The notes beneath the pieces were generated by a model, which did not search any database, was not told where the DNA came from, and saw nothing but the letters and a program-made list of their open reading frames with translations. 64,000 bases of DNA from Ascaris suum (lineage: Eukaryota; Nematoda; Chromadorea; Rhabditida; Ascarididae): the NCBI GenBank assembly GCA_013433145.1, contig CM024191.1:2124501-2188500 (forward strand), in the 5' to 3' direction. Within the stretch, counting starts at the first letter, position 1. The number at the start of each line of letters is the position of its first letter. Shown here piece by piece: positions 14,289-27,032 of this stretch. Both the position numbers and the translations under genes were made by a program.

Positions 14289-15014
14289 ATGAGGTTATGT
14301 GCAGAAAGGTGGTTAGCAAATCAGAAAACAGAAGCGAAAGCAAAAGGAAAGAAACAGAATATCTGCAGAGTGTTCCATCGAGCAGACATAAAGTACCTCG
14401 TGGTTCAATACGCAGCTGCAGCAGTTATTTCAAGATCAAGTCGACTCAACCGCGAGTTGAAGATGAAGGAGTGGGTATATTAAGGATCTGCACAGGCAAC
14501 AGATTCAAGACTCGTACAAGGCGAAAGTGGAAGCTGTGCAGAATATTGTTTATGCGGCAGCATAATTTAATCAGTCAGAAATGGTGCTTATTTCGACTAT
14601 GGGGAGGGGCAAGCTGGAGCATTCGCGAGAACGGAGTGTTGAAAAGGCTCCGCGCAACTTTACAACCAAGAATCGAATCACATCTGATTCTCTGATATTC
14701 TATTGATTTCAGGTTGAAGAGTTTTAGCCTTGTAGCATAGTCTTCTATGTATGAATAGCAATGATTCTTGCCGAAATTGGCGAAAGTGAAACGCTTTTGA
14801 AGTTAAATATTGCTTCGTAATCGAGAAACAAATGAAGATGTGATACGCTGATGCAATAGTCCAAATGAAATTAGATGTAGGCGATGAAGTTAAGCACAGT
14901 GAAACACTTGTACCCTCTATTATTAAGACTCAGAAGCTCAGCCATGAGCCACCTTGGGAAGTTTTCACATCGTTTTTTGTTGAAGTTTCTGTTAAAGACA
15001 TTTTACTGCCGTAA
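14289..15014 (+). pseudogene. Frame-broken coding remnant, helical protein, unidentified
   Basis: Protein-like text jumps frames. 14289-14480 reads to NRELKMKEWVY. One base out of frame, 14482-14562 reads KDLHRQQIQDSYKAKVEAVQ and NIVYAAA, then TAA (14563-14565). The same frame resumes as SEMVLISTMGRGKLEHSRER to 14699, and again at 14761 as MILAEIGESETLLKLNIAS. Another frame, 14844-15014, reads YADAIVQMKLDVGDEVKHSE and TQKLSHEPPWEVF. Several Lys/Glu-rich helical segments in one order and strand suggest a decayed gene copy, or a real gene with indels and unseen introns. Confidence 0.35.
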
Positions 15015-16797
15015 TTTCGGAACAATCACATCAAGGTGTGCAACTGAGGATTAATTCTTCGGATGATCAATTGGAAAACACTTTGCTGTTTTAAACGTCT
15101 TAAGCGTATATATGGGAAAAAATGAAATTCGAAAGGCTTTCTTGTTGGACATTACTACGTGCTGCGCAGGGAGGAGAGCAACTCTCGCTGATTGCTACTG
15201 GAAGTTCCGTTCACAAATAGACTTAAGCAAAGTGGTGGTGATGCTACAGTTTTTTTTTTTTGGTTTCAAGAGTAGCTTTTCGTGGCAGACCATATCAGAA
15301 AATTTTTTAAAATATTTCTTTAGAAGCATCACTTCCAAAGAAATTTAGGGGTAGATGAGTTGATGTAGCTGGATTGTTTTTGATATGAAACTAGATTTCA
15401 GAACACCTATGATACGATTGTATGAATCACTATATCTAGCTAAGAAAATATATCACGCATTTCCTCCTATTCGCCTACGCAAGTACCAGGTGATTGGTGG
15501 ACGAATATTACGCGAATAGTTTCTTTAAGGCTCAACAAAGCGAGAACAAAATTTGTCGTCTATAGCCATCTTCCTTCCAATCATGAATTTGTCCATTCAT
15601 CCGCACGGCCATCGTAGTTCATAGCCTCGAATTGCTCTTTTGCTGTGTTGTTTATAGAACATCTCACAGATTTTCTTATAGCTCAGCAGATTAGAAAGCA
15701 TAGCACACGTTCTCCGATCGTTACGATGTATTTAGGCTGAGATATGTCCAAAAACATTATCGTCCTAAGCCAAGGTGCCCAAAATTCAGAAGTCACAACA
15801 TCACTTATATACCTCTCAGCAAGTATTGCGTGATCAATTCGTGTGAGAATGATCGAGGAGGTTTGCTAAATTTGCACCTCTTATTGAAATGATTGACTCT
15901 CACCGAAATTTGTTGCTGTTCTTGAAGATACCTCGACGCAGTTGATTTCTATGAGAATTGCTTGGAACAACAATCTAACGAGGTACGAATGCAGTGCAAT
16001 AGAGTTTTTCATGTTTTCACTAGAATCAGCGGCGAACGGCGCGTTCGCAACAATCAGACACAACATAGGTTAAAATTGACTAACGTTTTATGCGAAAGGG
16101 GCCCACCTGTTCACTTTTGAGGCAGTCAATAAACAGTTACTTGTCCTAAAATCACATCGAGCACAACAATTTAAGCAGTGCTCCTCATCGTCAAAATAAC
16201 CTGAGTATCTAAATGCGGTACAGTTTAATATTTGAGATCTTGCTGCCCATATGGAAGTAACTGACTTCTGAGTATTTTTGAATCAAAACCATATGCCCAC
16301 TTTGTACATGTTGTTCGTGGCTGAGCACGTAAAAATTGCGCCAGGAATGCTACGGCTTTCTCAGGACCTCTTCGTTCTAATACTAATGGAGGCTAAGATT
16401 TAGGTAGTAGTCATGTTGAACTTGTATTTTCCAACGCCTCGTATAATATGAACTGAATCCTTTCTGCCAAGGGACAGGAAATACATGTACGACATCATTC
16501 ATATAAACATCGTTCAACTGAGAAATGAAACGTTGCATATGCTAGTTTTGTTGCTCACAGAAAAAGCACCTTTGTGCTGTACGTTTTGATGCATTTCCGT
16601 TCGCTTTGGTCTAGATTTCGGTGTGTGATTCCTGCTCTTAAATACGTCGATATATAAGTGTTTAGGGCATAATTAGAAATCGTGCGACTCATCGAATAAA
16701 TGCCGGACCTAATGAAACTTGAACTTCTGGAACTCTTTCGTGTGAAGATTGCAAATTTATTTCAAGCCTCATAATTTCTTGGAAGCTTCTATGAGAA
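15015..16797. other. No gene supported
   Basis: The frame at 15112 begins MGKNEIRKAFLL, vaguely like a mariner transposase start, but it degenerates at once. A minus-strand frame at 15881-16066 ends at a GTGAGA donor-like site near 15900. Neither is called. Confidence 0.5.
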
Positions 16798-16810
16798 ATG
16801 TTATCTGCAG

Positions 16811-16997
16811 AAGAAATCCATGCACGTGCACATGCATATGGACGAATTTTACATTATTTAATGCATGAGTGCAACGCAGAAAGTTTTGCTAACATTATTG
16901 AATTTAACGAAGAGAAAATAGAACTGCTTAGGGAATTTAGAACTACTGATGAGATTCATGCAGATACAAGAATAGCTTTCCCTTCTTCTGGAATGGT
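16811..16997 (+). CDS. Possible exon of an unidentified protein
   Basis: After ATCTGCAG the frame reads EIHARAHAYGRILHYLMHE, then an acidic helical stretch (NEEKIELLREFRTTDE), ending near GGAATG before GTTTAA. It is amphipathic and protein-like, but the donor is poor and the stop follows one codon later. It could equally be a last exon with stop at 16999-17001. Confidence 0.25.
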
Positions 16998-17405
16998 TTA
17001 AATGGTAGGATGTATGATAAGAAGGTCGCATACTGCATCTTACAAACGAGCCTTCAGAAATCGTTTTCAAATATAGACTTGCAGAAGATTTGATATGGTA
17101 ACGTATAAAATCAAGAGTAATTTCACCTCCTTTTTTCTCTTGCTGTTGCTATGAATCTGTAGCGCCCTGATGCATGAGACCGCAAATCATTGGTTTGGAT
17201 GGGAGCTGCAATTTCTAGCTTCAACGAGCTACCTGATCAACTTGTTTCGATTACGTCTTTTACTTCTTGTATGATTTCAAGACGCTCGCGCTGAATTTGA
17301 TTTCAGTAGTCGAAAACTGGGGGATGGAAGCGCGAAATTCGTGTTTTACCACCATCGTGATTCTACTGTCTTGTGGAAGAAACGTATTTCAGAACGTTCT
17401 TTCAG

Positions 17406-17641
17406 GCGACTCCTCACCGAATATAGTTCTCTCGCGTGGAATGGACGAGCTGCAAGTTAGTTCATCAAAGAATCGACGACAGTCATTGGGTGCTGGTGTG
17501 TTTGACATATCAGCACGTGGCAGCAATAGCAGCAGTGACATTCGTAAGCGTCGACGTGAGTCGAATAAAGAAACTCTCATGATGAGACGCGATTCGGGAA
17601 TACAAGAATTTGATGCACGCACGAGTGCACCCGTTTATGCG
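17406..17641 (+). CDS. Probable internal exon of an unidentified Ser/Arg-rich protein
   Basis: Acceptor TTCTTTCAG at 17405; 78 codons in one frame; donor GTATCT after a complete codon (phase 1 in, phase 0 out). The peptide is hydrophilic with clustered phosphorylation-type sites: NRRQSLGAG, GSNSSSDIRKRRRES and MMRRDSGIQEFD. This looks like a disordered regulatory linker of a larger signalling or channel-type protein. Third-base and Ser/Arg composition differ from surrounding DNA. Flanking exons are not established; 16811-16997 does not join in phase. Confidence 0.5.
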
Positions 17642-19593
17642 GTATCTTTTTGCTATTCTTAAGCCATCTATTCCAAGTAGTTTAGTATTAGCATTGATCA
17701 ACACCGTTCAATAAATGTGGATTTTGCGGGCGCTATGTTATTGACACATATACAGTATAACATTTGCAAAGGAACAAATTCAGGGACTATAGGCCCCACA
17801 TTTCTTCTCGCCGATATTATCAAGGTGTGCAGTGATACAATGCTCAGTTGCATTAGAATGTTGGCTTTTTCACTTGTTTTTAATGATAGGAAAACGTTGA
17901 GCAAGAACTCGCGAAGAAAGTGGACAGTTTTTGTGGTCGTTGAGTGGACGTTGTGATGACAGTAGAATTGCTACAGTAATCTACAGTAACACGTTGAGCA
18001 TAATTTCCACGTGTTCTATGTATAATTTGTAATGTGCACCTACTTAAAATAATTTTTATTCTCGCACCTTAATTAGGTAGCCTTTTGTGATACGTTTGTT
18101 TTTGCATCCACACATGTACACTCATAGGGCTAACGTGATCGTGAAAGCATTATTGAGCTTCTCTCGGTTAAAAAGTTTTTTTTTTTGCTGTCGCGAAAGA
18201 ATCCAAAGATGACCTGTTGAGAACAAGTCACTGTTCACTTGAGATATTCTAAACACGGTAGCCACCTTCCTTCGTTGAAAAATCTTGAGCCTGCCACAAT
18301 TTAAGGCCTACCAACTTGCTTTGAATCGCTAGCCCGATCAGTGCAGCATCACATTATGACGCTTCATGCCGTAGTCTATGAGTACATCCACTATTTAAGC
18401 CCTTTAAATTATGAGAACCGTAATATACTCATGCGCTCTAATATTATGCCACTAGACATCATCAAAAGAAGGCCAAGAGTTTTGATTGTATACCTACCAT
18501 TGTAAAGGTAGCAGTTTTCTTGAAACAAGTTCCATAAGCGCTGTGATATTATTACTGCTTCGTTCTTATCCATAAATTACTATTGGCCACCGAGGTTGAA
18601 AAATATGAGTATCTAATTGAACGTGTGCCATTTTTGCAATCTTTTTCAACTTCAAACTACCATGATCGAAGCGAAACTAGAAATCCATCACCAAGTGCTA
18701 GAACGTCATTACATTAGTGAACAATGAATCAATAGTGTTGCTTGTATTCCTTTCAGTGTACTTGTTATAATTGCATTCTTCCATTATTTTTCGAAAAGTA
18801 ATGACTGAAGTAATCGATTTTGATTGTTTCACATTTCGTTCTATTAACTCATCATAAAAAGCACAAGTCCTTCTTTTCCGCCCTTCGCATTTTGTTCCTT
18901 TTTTCTTTAACAATCGCAAAATGATCTTCTCGTGTTCTCTTTTTTCCTTACAAATAGATTAGCTATTTAGCCCTTATTTAACTCAGGAATTCTCACTAAT
19001 TTAGTCTCAGTTGAGGATATCCAGTCAAAGACATTCGATAACTGCAATTCTCAGTTCCCATACTTTTAGTGTTGAATGTTTCTATTTCCAAAGGAAGCAC
19101 GGTTCCAAAATCAAAGCGCTCACGGAGTGCAAACTTATAGTCGTTATAATGCCATCCTTACAAGCTCAGTTCCTATAGTATATAATTTGTCCCAGCATTG
19201 TAAGCATTTCTGTGGTGCAATCGTAGAATATTTGCTATTCTGGCTACTGATGAGCTCATGAACGCTGCAGCTGTTGCCAACATTAAAACGGCATTCTTGC
19301 TGTCAAGTGAAAGGAGAAACTTTGTAAGCACTTTTTGATATGTATTGCGATTACTGTTGATATACGTACAAGTCTAGTTTAGCTGTATTGCTTTTCAAAT
19401 TGTTACGATATTCTTTAATGCATGTCAATGTGTAAACAACACTAAGATTTTATGCGCGTCTTCTGATATTTTGTAGAAGTTCTTTGAACAACGATCATTT
19501 TCTTGCGTATCTTTGTCTGTAGGTCTTGACGATTTCAACAGGAAACCTCCCTTAAATACAATGAAAAAATTTGACGCACTTGAACTGCTAAGT
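17642..19593. other. No gene supported (possible intron of the Ser/Arg-rich gene)
   Basis: AT-rich sequence after the donor at 17642, with no second convincing exon. The 19425-19593 minus fragment may extend the 19.6-19.8 kb remnant. Confidence 0.5.
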
Positions 19594-19835
19594 CTAACGT
19601 CTTGTAAGCAAGTCTCTGTAGCTGTTTTTGCGTGGCTGCCATTCTTCATATACCTTGGCCAGTAGTTGAAGTGCAGTCTTCATGTCTTCCATATGTCTTT
19701 TCTATGCGTTTATGCAGCATTTTCGGTGGTAGTGGGAACCATTCTTGAAGCGGCCCCATATCACTGCAACATTTTTCTGCATGCAAACACATTTCGAGCA
19801 TTTTAGCTGAGGCTTGATCGAACGATTCAATTACG
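19594..19835 (-). pseudogene. Frame-broken coding remnant on the minus strand
   Basis: Reading down from an acceptor-like GGATTTCAG (19836-19837), the frame gives VIESFDQASAKMLEMCLH, then MGPLQEWFPLPPKMLHKRIE. After a +1 shift near 19690 it continues MEDMKTALQLLAKVYEEWQP and RKNSYRDLLTRR before TAG. The helical, Lys/Glu/Leu-rich text continuing across the shift argues for one ancestral protein. Farther down (to 19425) all frames hold short fragments such as PVEIVKTYRQRYARK. No family was recognised. Confidence 0.4.
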
Positions 19836-21952
19836 CTGAAATCCACAAATCTCGACCGTATGGTGTTTGAAAAGGCGAATCATAAAAATTTGAGCTCAAT
19901 GCACATCGTGCTTAGGACAGGTGCCTTACTCAAGTGTTGCGAAAGTTACCTCTATTCTTAAATCATTTAGTGAGCTAACACCCCCATCGGCTTTTGCTAG
20001 CTGCTTTGGAGGGTAAGGGAGTAGGAACAATTCCTGCCCGTTCTGCCATACTCCTCCTATTGCTATGCATATTCTTCTTCGTAGTGATTTAGCTAGGCGT
20101 TCATTTCATTAGCTGATGCTGCCTTTATATAATGTCCAATCTGCTTCATTAAGCAGTTGCACATCACAAAATTATTGCAGGCTTCAGTCTGACGCTGTTC
20201 CTCCTCCCCCTTGCTGTTTTCCCTTCCCTCTCCTCTCTCTGATTCCTTCCAATGAATGTGTTTTCATTAACGCGAAAGTACAGCGAAAGAAAAAGAGCAG
20301 TGCGAGAAATGAGCCTTTACTTTGCTCCTGCATAGTTTCTTTGTTATACTGCCGCTTGAGCGGTTTCATTAATAACTCAAAAAGTTGATCGATGTGAGTG
20401 ACCGCTTTCTTTCACTCTTCTTTCTCGTCACTTATGAACATAAGTTTGCCTTGGAAAGAAGCTTGTATCCTCAGCCGTTGGAATTTTTACACAGCTCCCA
20501 TCTTAAACGTCTTCACCAACCTAAATCTTCCTCTGTAAGATATTTTCTTCGCGATGTCGGACTACCGACTAAGAATTCCTTATGAGTCGATGCAGCAAAG
20601 AACATTTACAAAATTTATCCGAACCCTTTGATAAGCAGAGTTATTCGTGTTCGTTTTGCCTAGCGTTTTTTATAGTTTTCGTGTCAGCTTATTGAAAAAA
20701 AGCACGGATGAGAAATCATCTATCAATGTATTCCACACCATCATATGCGAACTAAAATGCTTACTAAAGCATTTAGTTGCGTTATAAGGACAAGAGAGAT
20801 CCGTTGAAGTCAAGTTCAACCGTTCATTCTATTTTTGAAGCTCAAGTTGTAGTACTAATCAATCTCTAACAGCACAATTTTCAAAAAATCATCTTTGGCA
20901 AGTTGGCACATTCCCTTTAAAAAAGACGACTCCAATAAGGAATATAGCCGAGAGCCACTGGAAAGACGCCTTCATTTCAATTACCATAATTCATTTATTA
21001 CTCCGGACAATTTTAGAGGGAATGCATGTCCAATATAACTCTCTTAGAGGTTTTTCCAGATTTTTTTTTCGCAAAATTTTCCTCTACAATTTTCACTATC
21101 GCCATCAACACAACTGGAGCCTGCTGCATTTTTTTAGTGCTGACAGGTTTGCTTTCAACGTACCAGAGAGTGCGCTTGTGATTTATCTGGACGGTTTTTT
21201 TTTCGCAAAATTCTCTTAACCTTAAATAGGGAATGGGCAAATGCTTCGAAGAAGCTGTACTGTTAATTTTAAAAAAATCGCTATCATCGACTGCAAGAGT
21301 GAAACGAGAGACAGAACATTGCAACGTCATATACTGCAAATTGATAAGCGTGTTAGTCAACTGGTGCGAAACACTCGATAGCTTTTTTGTGTTGGACGTT
21401 AGTCGTGTAGCACTCAACCTTTTTCAGCAAGTAGTAGGCACATAACCTGAACGTCTCAATGATGATGCCGCCGTCAGAAAGTTTTGATCGTCTTTGTTGA
21501 ACGAGTGCTGCTAGTGAGGTAACACCTGCCGTTGTTGCTTTTGCTCGTCTTGAAGAAGAACAAACCGGCTGTTTCTTCGATCAACTATTTCTTGCTGTCG
21601 TCGTCGAATAGCTTCTAAATATCAGCAACACTATTCACTGAGAATCCTGAACTCTTGACAATCTTGAAAGTGTATTTTCATCGCCATCTGCTATTGTTTT
21701 CTCCATATTAATTCAGTTTCACAATTCCGTCTCTCTTGAGGTCGTTCTTTGCTCACTTCTCCCTTCCAAAGATAAATCCTTGGAAACTGATCGATGGTGA
21801 CAGTCCAGTGCTTAGTTGGCGTCGCGCCAGTTTGCTTCCAAAAAACGCACTAGGAAACCATTATATATCTGTTCTTATGAGTTCTGTGCAAGCTGCTATA
21901 TATCTCTACCAAACTCATTCATCTTCGAAGTGATTTTTAACTATAATGTCAG
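19836..21952. other. No gene supported
   Basis: Several open frames of 60-135 codons on both strands (21013-21445) but no splice-supported, ordered protein text. Confidence 0.5.
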
Positions 21953-22094
21953 CAAAGTTGAATTGCACAATATGAGTGATCATTTTGCTGATCATCTCTT
22001 TCGATCGTATCACACATCCTCCTCGGAACAAATCGTCGAAAAGTCGTCTTCTGTCATCGCGTTGGTCTACCGGGGCTATTTAACATCGACCTAA
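21953..22094 (+). CDS. Possible upstream coding piece of the 22.2 kb exon
   Basis: After TAATGTCAG the frame reads SDHFADHLFRSYHTSSSE then QIVEKSSSVIAL, hydrophilic and Ser-rich like the following piece, ending in TAA at 22092-22094. No good donor was found; GTCTAC near 22060 is weak. Confidence 0.2.
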
Positions 22095-22223
22095 GAGATA
22101 TTTTTTGTCACTTTTTCGTGCTCTTATAAACGAGCGTTATCCGGGCCTGTATTCGACGATTAATTTCAGTGGTGCAGCTGACACTAGTGGAGGTCATTCT
22201 GAAGAGGCTCTAATCTTCATTAG

Positions 22224-22750
22224 TTACTTCAATGTTCTGTACGGATGCCGGTGCCAATTCTGTGCTGGAAGAGACAAACATCGTGCCTAGCTGGGTTCAA
22301 CAGCCATACTCTTCGAGCTTTTTGGGGAAAAAGTTTTTTCCCTTATTCAAAGGCAATTTTAACGCTCCTTTCGACGTTATACGTGGCATCTCATTTCCAC
22401 ATATTCGTCGTTCGCACAGTACACCGCCACCTTCACTAAGTAATTCTGAGACAGCATCTTCCACATCATACCCACGACCAGCGTCTACGTCCAGAGCACG
22501 AAGAACATGCCCTCAGTCACAACTGAACTGTACTAAGAATTATCGCATCAACACATGGAATGTCTGTTCAGAGCAGTCTGCCTTCGCTGCATCGTCGAGG
22601 CCTGATCCATATCGCTGTTTTAGGCGTTTTCATCACGCCCCTGAATATTCTCGACAACTTATCAAACTTTCTCACTTTGCATTCGTTGAGGAACGATGGA
22701 AGAGCTATACGGATGCATTCAACGCTGCTTATCCGCTTTATAAAATGACG
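22224..22750 (+). CDS. Probable exon of an unidentified Ser/Pro-rich protein
   Basis: About 175 codons stay open after the possible acceptor CTTCATTAG (22223) up to donor GTAATT at 22751, phase 1 in and phase 0 out. Recognisable stretches are EETNIVPSWVQQPYSSSF, HIRRSHSTPPPSLSNSETAS, YPRPASTSRARRTCPQ and EERWKSYTDAFNAAYPLYK. An open frame this long is unusual in DNA of this composition. The frame just upstream (22105-22210, GAADTSGGHSEEAL) is also protein-like but offset by one base, so either a small intron or an indel separates them. Confidence 0.4.
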
Positions 22751-25700
22751 GTAATTTGCAATTCGCTTTAATTTCGAAGAAGAAAGGAATTGTTCAAATC
22801 GGGGCACTTAGACTGAATCACAAGAGAAATTGGATTAATGAAGCGAATTTTGAAAGCACTCAATTGTTGCGGCATGCCAGCTTCGCTTCACTCTCAAGTG
22901 GAGAAATTAATAGGCGCATGCACATAATGTAGCTAAACAATACTGCGAACGTAGCTGAACCTGTTGGGCCGATAGTTTTTATGTTAAAGGTCCTGATACG
23001 GCAAACTTATTTGGAATTGCCAGTGCCATCCTGCTTATGGTTTGTCGAATGAAGCTTTTTGCGCCCAAAACCTTTTCGTTTTACAATGTAATAAAGATTA
23101 TTTCATTGAAGTGAAGCTTCTCAACTTTGTCAACGGCGGCACTTGCTCAATCCCATCACTTCGATTTTAAAACTATGATTAGCTAATATGAAGCTCTGCT
23201 TAAACGAATGTCTAGCACAAACAACGTTTCTCTCAATTCTTCGGTTATCTTCTTCGGTTATTTTCCTCAGCTGTGTGCAATCTAATACTAATGAGGAGAA
23301 GAACTGAAGAATTTTCACTTACCGACATTCGGTACTGCCTAGTTAACAGTTCTTCATTATTCTCGAATATTCCTCGCTCATACGTGTTTTCTAACTAATC
23401 AACTCTTGTATCCATCCAATTTTTCAATATCACATTCCCTTTTTCATCTTTAATCTGTGATCTTCAGATCGATTCGTTAGCTGTGGTGCTTTTTTTTTAC
23501 AGTGGCAGCATGCACTATGCTCATTTAGAAATTCGATTTCTACGATCAATTTTTTTGTCATTTCTAATTGCTGATAGACGACTGCCTCATTGATTAAGAC
23601 TTTTAGAAGCTGCGAGTGATTTTTAAAGCTTTTTTTTGAGTCCTCCTTTCCGCTTCCACACGTTCTATCGAATGTATTGAAGTCATAGAGTTCTTGCGTT
23701 TCTCATATTCTTTACACTCTTCTCTTGTTGTACTACATGAAATAAAATTGAATATGAGACTTGTTGTCATCTGAAACTAAAATGACGCAGTTGGCTAACT
23801 CTGGTAGTCTGAAGACTCTTCATGCGAACCCCTCTCTGCATGTTTAATCTGCCGTAATCCTGACTACATTCATCGTTTTGTATTGCTTAGTGCGCAGTAG
23901 GTTTTAAGAGGGCTCGGAACAAACTCTCTGGCTTCGTCCTACCGAGTCATCCTGACAAGTGGTCTCATTGGGATGAAGATGTTGGAGCAAATCGAAACTA
24001 TCCCCTTGAGCCGAACAACGATGAGTCAGCTCGTCAGTACCCGATGGGCGGGAGACGAGGCTGAGCCCAAACCTTCACGCTACCTTATAACTTCAGCTGA
24101 ACGGAAGTGGTAGTGATATGAAGGGACATTCGTAATGAATGCCTTGTCGATTAAAGTAAATAAGTAAATCTTGACTACTCGTTGCTACATCTCTGTCATT
24201 GCTAAATTCGAATCACACATCAGCGATGAAACACGAATAGGTCTATTTTCCTTTTTCGTATCGGAGTTCTCCTTCCCGTAAGCACAGCGCTTCACCTAGT
24301 TCCAATTTACCGCTGTTGTTTTCTCCTATCCCTCTGTACCCACTTAGACTCTGGAATAGCGAAGCTGGTAGTTGAAGGGTGTTGAAATGCGGGATGCTAG
24401 CATGTTTGTGCAGCAACAGATTTGGTATGATTTAAAGGCGAAATGATCAGCGGTGTTCGTAATTTGGGGTTTAAGTCTTTATAATTCGTCGTTGAAAAAT
24501 TTATCATGCAAATTTGCGTAGAGAATGCGTCTTCTTTCGATATTTATCTGAATTTGTATCTGCGTGAATGCTTATGACGAATGTAGCATTTCGTGAAGCG
24601 GAACAACTGTGACGATGAGATTTAGTTTAGCGCAAAGCATCAAATAATCCTTTGGATTTCACCATGAACAGTGCGGTTCAATGAGCCCTCAACGGTAAAC
24701 AGCGTTTCGAAACTTGAGCTTAAATGATTTTTTCATTCAAACAAGCGGACGCTCCGATAGTGAACAAATACAAGGAAACCTACCATGCTGATTGTATTAG
24801 TTGGCTTATTTCCTTCAATTGAAAAACATTCAAGGTGGTTCATTTGTGGCGGAATGTGAACCTATTCTTCAGACGGTTTTTACCCTTTGTGATCCTTTCT
24901 ACATTTCTATGAGGCGGATTTTTGCAGGATATCCCTTTTCAGCGCTCCTCCCATACGAGTTTCTAATTTTACATTTCTTATTCGAAATGAAAAATGGATA
25001 GATGGGATGACCTATAGATGGTTTGCTTGACGATGCGTGGAAGGGAGGCAGAGGATTCTCTTCACTATCTTTGCTGTTATTCCGTTAACTTTCATATCTC
25101 TCTCTTCCTTCCATCTACATTGATCGCATTGCAGCTTTTCTCCCTTTGCAGAAGACTCACATAGTTCGTTTCTAGAGCTTGTGATTACTTACCTAAATTC
25201 GCTTCTGAAGGTTTTTTTCCTCAATAATTTCTAACTAGCATCTTGAACTTTAGAATCAACATGCTATCAGCAGCGTTCTGCAATGTTTTTTTCTTTTTTG
25301 TTCTGTCGTGCACAACTGTTCACGCATTTCTAGCCACCTAGAGTGCGAATTCTTCCGCCGCAGAAGTTGCATCCATCAGTTGTGAATTTTTTTTTTTGCC
25401 TACATTTGTCTATATTTGAATGCTGAGTTGTTCCACGCATTTTCTGACTTGTAATTTTTTAGCGATCCCAAAGTATTCGCTTCAATAGAAAAATCTGGAT
25501 TTAATTCCCTAAACTAACCACTTGTCCATTTTAACTTGTTTCTGCTTGTCTATGCAACGTAATTCTCATTATTTCGGATTTCAGTTTTAATACTTTTCAA
25601 ATTTTCCCATCTTATAGCTCAAATAACTGCACATTATAGCGTAATGAAGAGGCTGATTAAATTTTTTTTATTTGAATGATTTAGAGGATCTTATCTAATT

Positions 25701-26604
25701 GTTTGTGCAACTTTATTTTAATGACCTCGGTTTATTTATTTCTGAGTTTTAACCTTTTTTTTTACCTAATAGCTTCATCCTACTGTATTTTATTTTGCCA
25801 TTGCCATTTAAATCGATGCGTTACAGCATGACGTTGGGAATTCTCAGGTAATCGCCGTTCCACATTTGTTGATTTATTGTTTTCTTCGGATGGGCCAGTC
25901 TATTGAAATTCTTCAAACTAACAATGCTGCATGATTGTAAGGTGAAGAGTACATACATACTAAAGAAAGTATTCGATGAGAATTACTGGTAAACTTGGAT
26001 TATTCAAAAGAGGAAGAATATCTGTGACGCGTTTAAAAAGAAGCACAATGTGACGTTAATCTATCAGATGGCCATGTTCACGTTAAGGCTTACAACCTCT
26101 TTTTTTTCATCCCAAATGGTACAACTAGTCACTAGTTAAAGAAATATGGCGCCCAAGCGGCTGTGTTTTATTGGTGGCAGCAGAAACAACGCTGAGGTCG
26201 ATGTTTTGATATGATTGGAAGGTTTTCGGCTGCCAACTGTCGTTCACCGTCTGTCATTTTCCCTTTCCGTCTGGAGTAGAGCTGTATGCGAAAGCAGAGA
26301 CACCTGATGCTCACCTTCGAGGAGAATACTTCGATAACGTTCGCGAAAAATAAGTCCTAGGATGTTGTGTGCGTTTAGAGTAGAGGAGTAGAGTGCAAGC
26401 AGCGCTCACCTCTCGGAAATTATTCACGCCGATTTGTTGTTCTATCCAACTGAACCAAGGGCAGATCGAGCGTTTCGAATCGCTCTGTCTACTAGCCTCA
26501 GTTCCGGCTGAGTTCCTCATTTGTCTTTTTCTTCCACGCTACTGTTTTCTGTTTCCTTTTCTCCACTACCGCCGGTGTTCAATTTTTTCTTCACTCTGCT
26601 ACTC
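22751..26604. other. No gene supported apart from the 23.9-24.2 kb repeat
   Basis: T-rich, many homopolymers of 7-9 T, no open frame above 75 codons on either strand except edge cases near 26.4 kb. Confidence 0.55.
23905..24170. mobile_element. Candidate dispersed repeat with short tandem tail (SINE- or RTE-like)
   Basis: A GC-richer block of about 260 bp ends in a degenerate tail, ATTAAAGTAAATAAGTAAAT, of the kind left by target-primed retrotransposition (RTE-like families end in short tandem repeats). It contains GGAAGTGGTAGTG, also found in reverse complement in the block at 39960-40215. No open reading frame was seen. Family assignment is inference. Confidence 0.4.
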
Positions 26605-26796
26605 AGCTACGACGATTTTTGGATCCAGAGTTATTTCTTGGATGAACTTCCGTTTGTTATTTATCCATTGAGCCGTATCTCTTCTTCTTGCCTCGGCACC
26701 GAAAGCTCAACTACTTCCGCGAGAAGTGACGCATCACCCAACATTCCAACTTCTAGCATCATTGATGTTTCCGCTTTCTGCCACCTTTGTACTTGA
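26605..26796 (+). CDS. Possible exon or C-terminal piece, unidentified
   Basis: The frame reads SYDDFWIQSYFLDELPF, then SSCLGTESSTTSARSDASP and a Ser/Thr-rich end, stopping at TGA 26794-26796. The composition resembles the other Ser-rich pieces at 17.4 and 22.2 kb, so a shared gene is possible. The minus strand has a competing frame with a GTGAGC donor near 26409. Confidence 0.25.
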   Translation, partial: SYDDFWIQSYFLDELPFVIYPLSRISSSCLGTESSTTSARSDASPNIPTSSIIDVSAFCHLCT

Positions 26797-27032
26797 GTCA
26801 AACTTCTTTGGATTACATCTGTTTGTGCATTGAATGTATATAAAGCTTTGGCGGCGACTTTACAAACTTATTCCATTCGTAGTTCGGTCCGTTCGTTGTC
26901 TAATCTATGTCAACAACGATCAACAAGGTTCCATGAAATGCTTTCAGCTTTCAACTGATTTCAAAGGTAGTAACTGAGCGAACTGTTCAAGTCAACGCTC
27001 TCGAAATGAAACTCTTCGATTTAGGCTAAAAC

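Noticed and set aside
15112..15348. Mariner-type transposase N-terminus (MGKNEIR...)
   Set aside because: Only the first dozen residues resemble it; spacing to KFRS is too short and no catalytic DDD/DDE segment or terminal inverted repeat was seen.
26311..26520. Minus-strand exon ending in GTGAGC (MRNSAGTEASRQ...)
   Set aside because: Plausible donor, but no matching downstream exon and overlapping plus-strand open frames; evidence insufficient.
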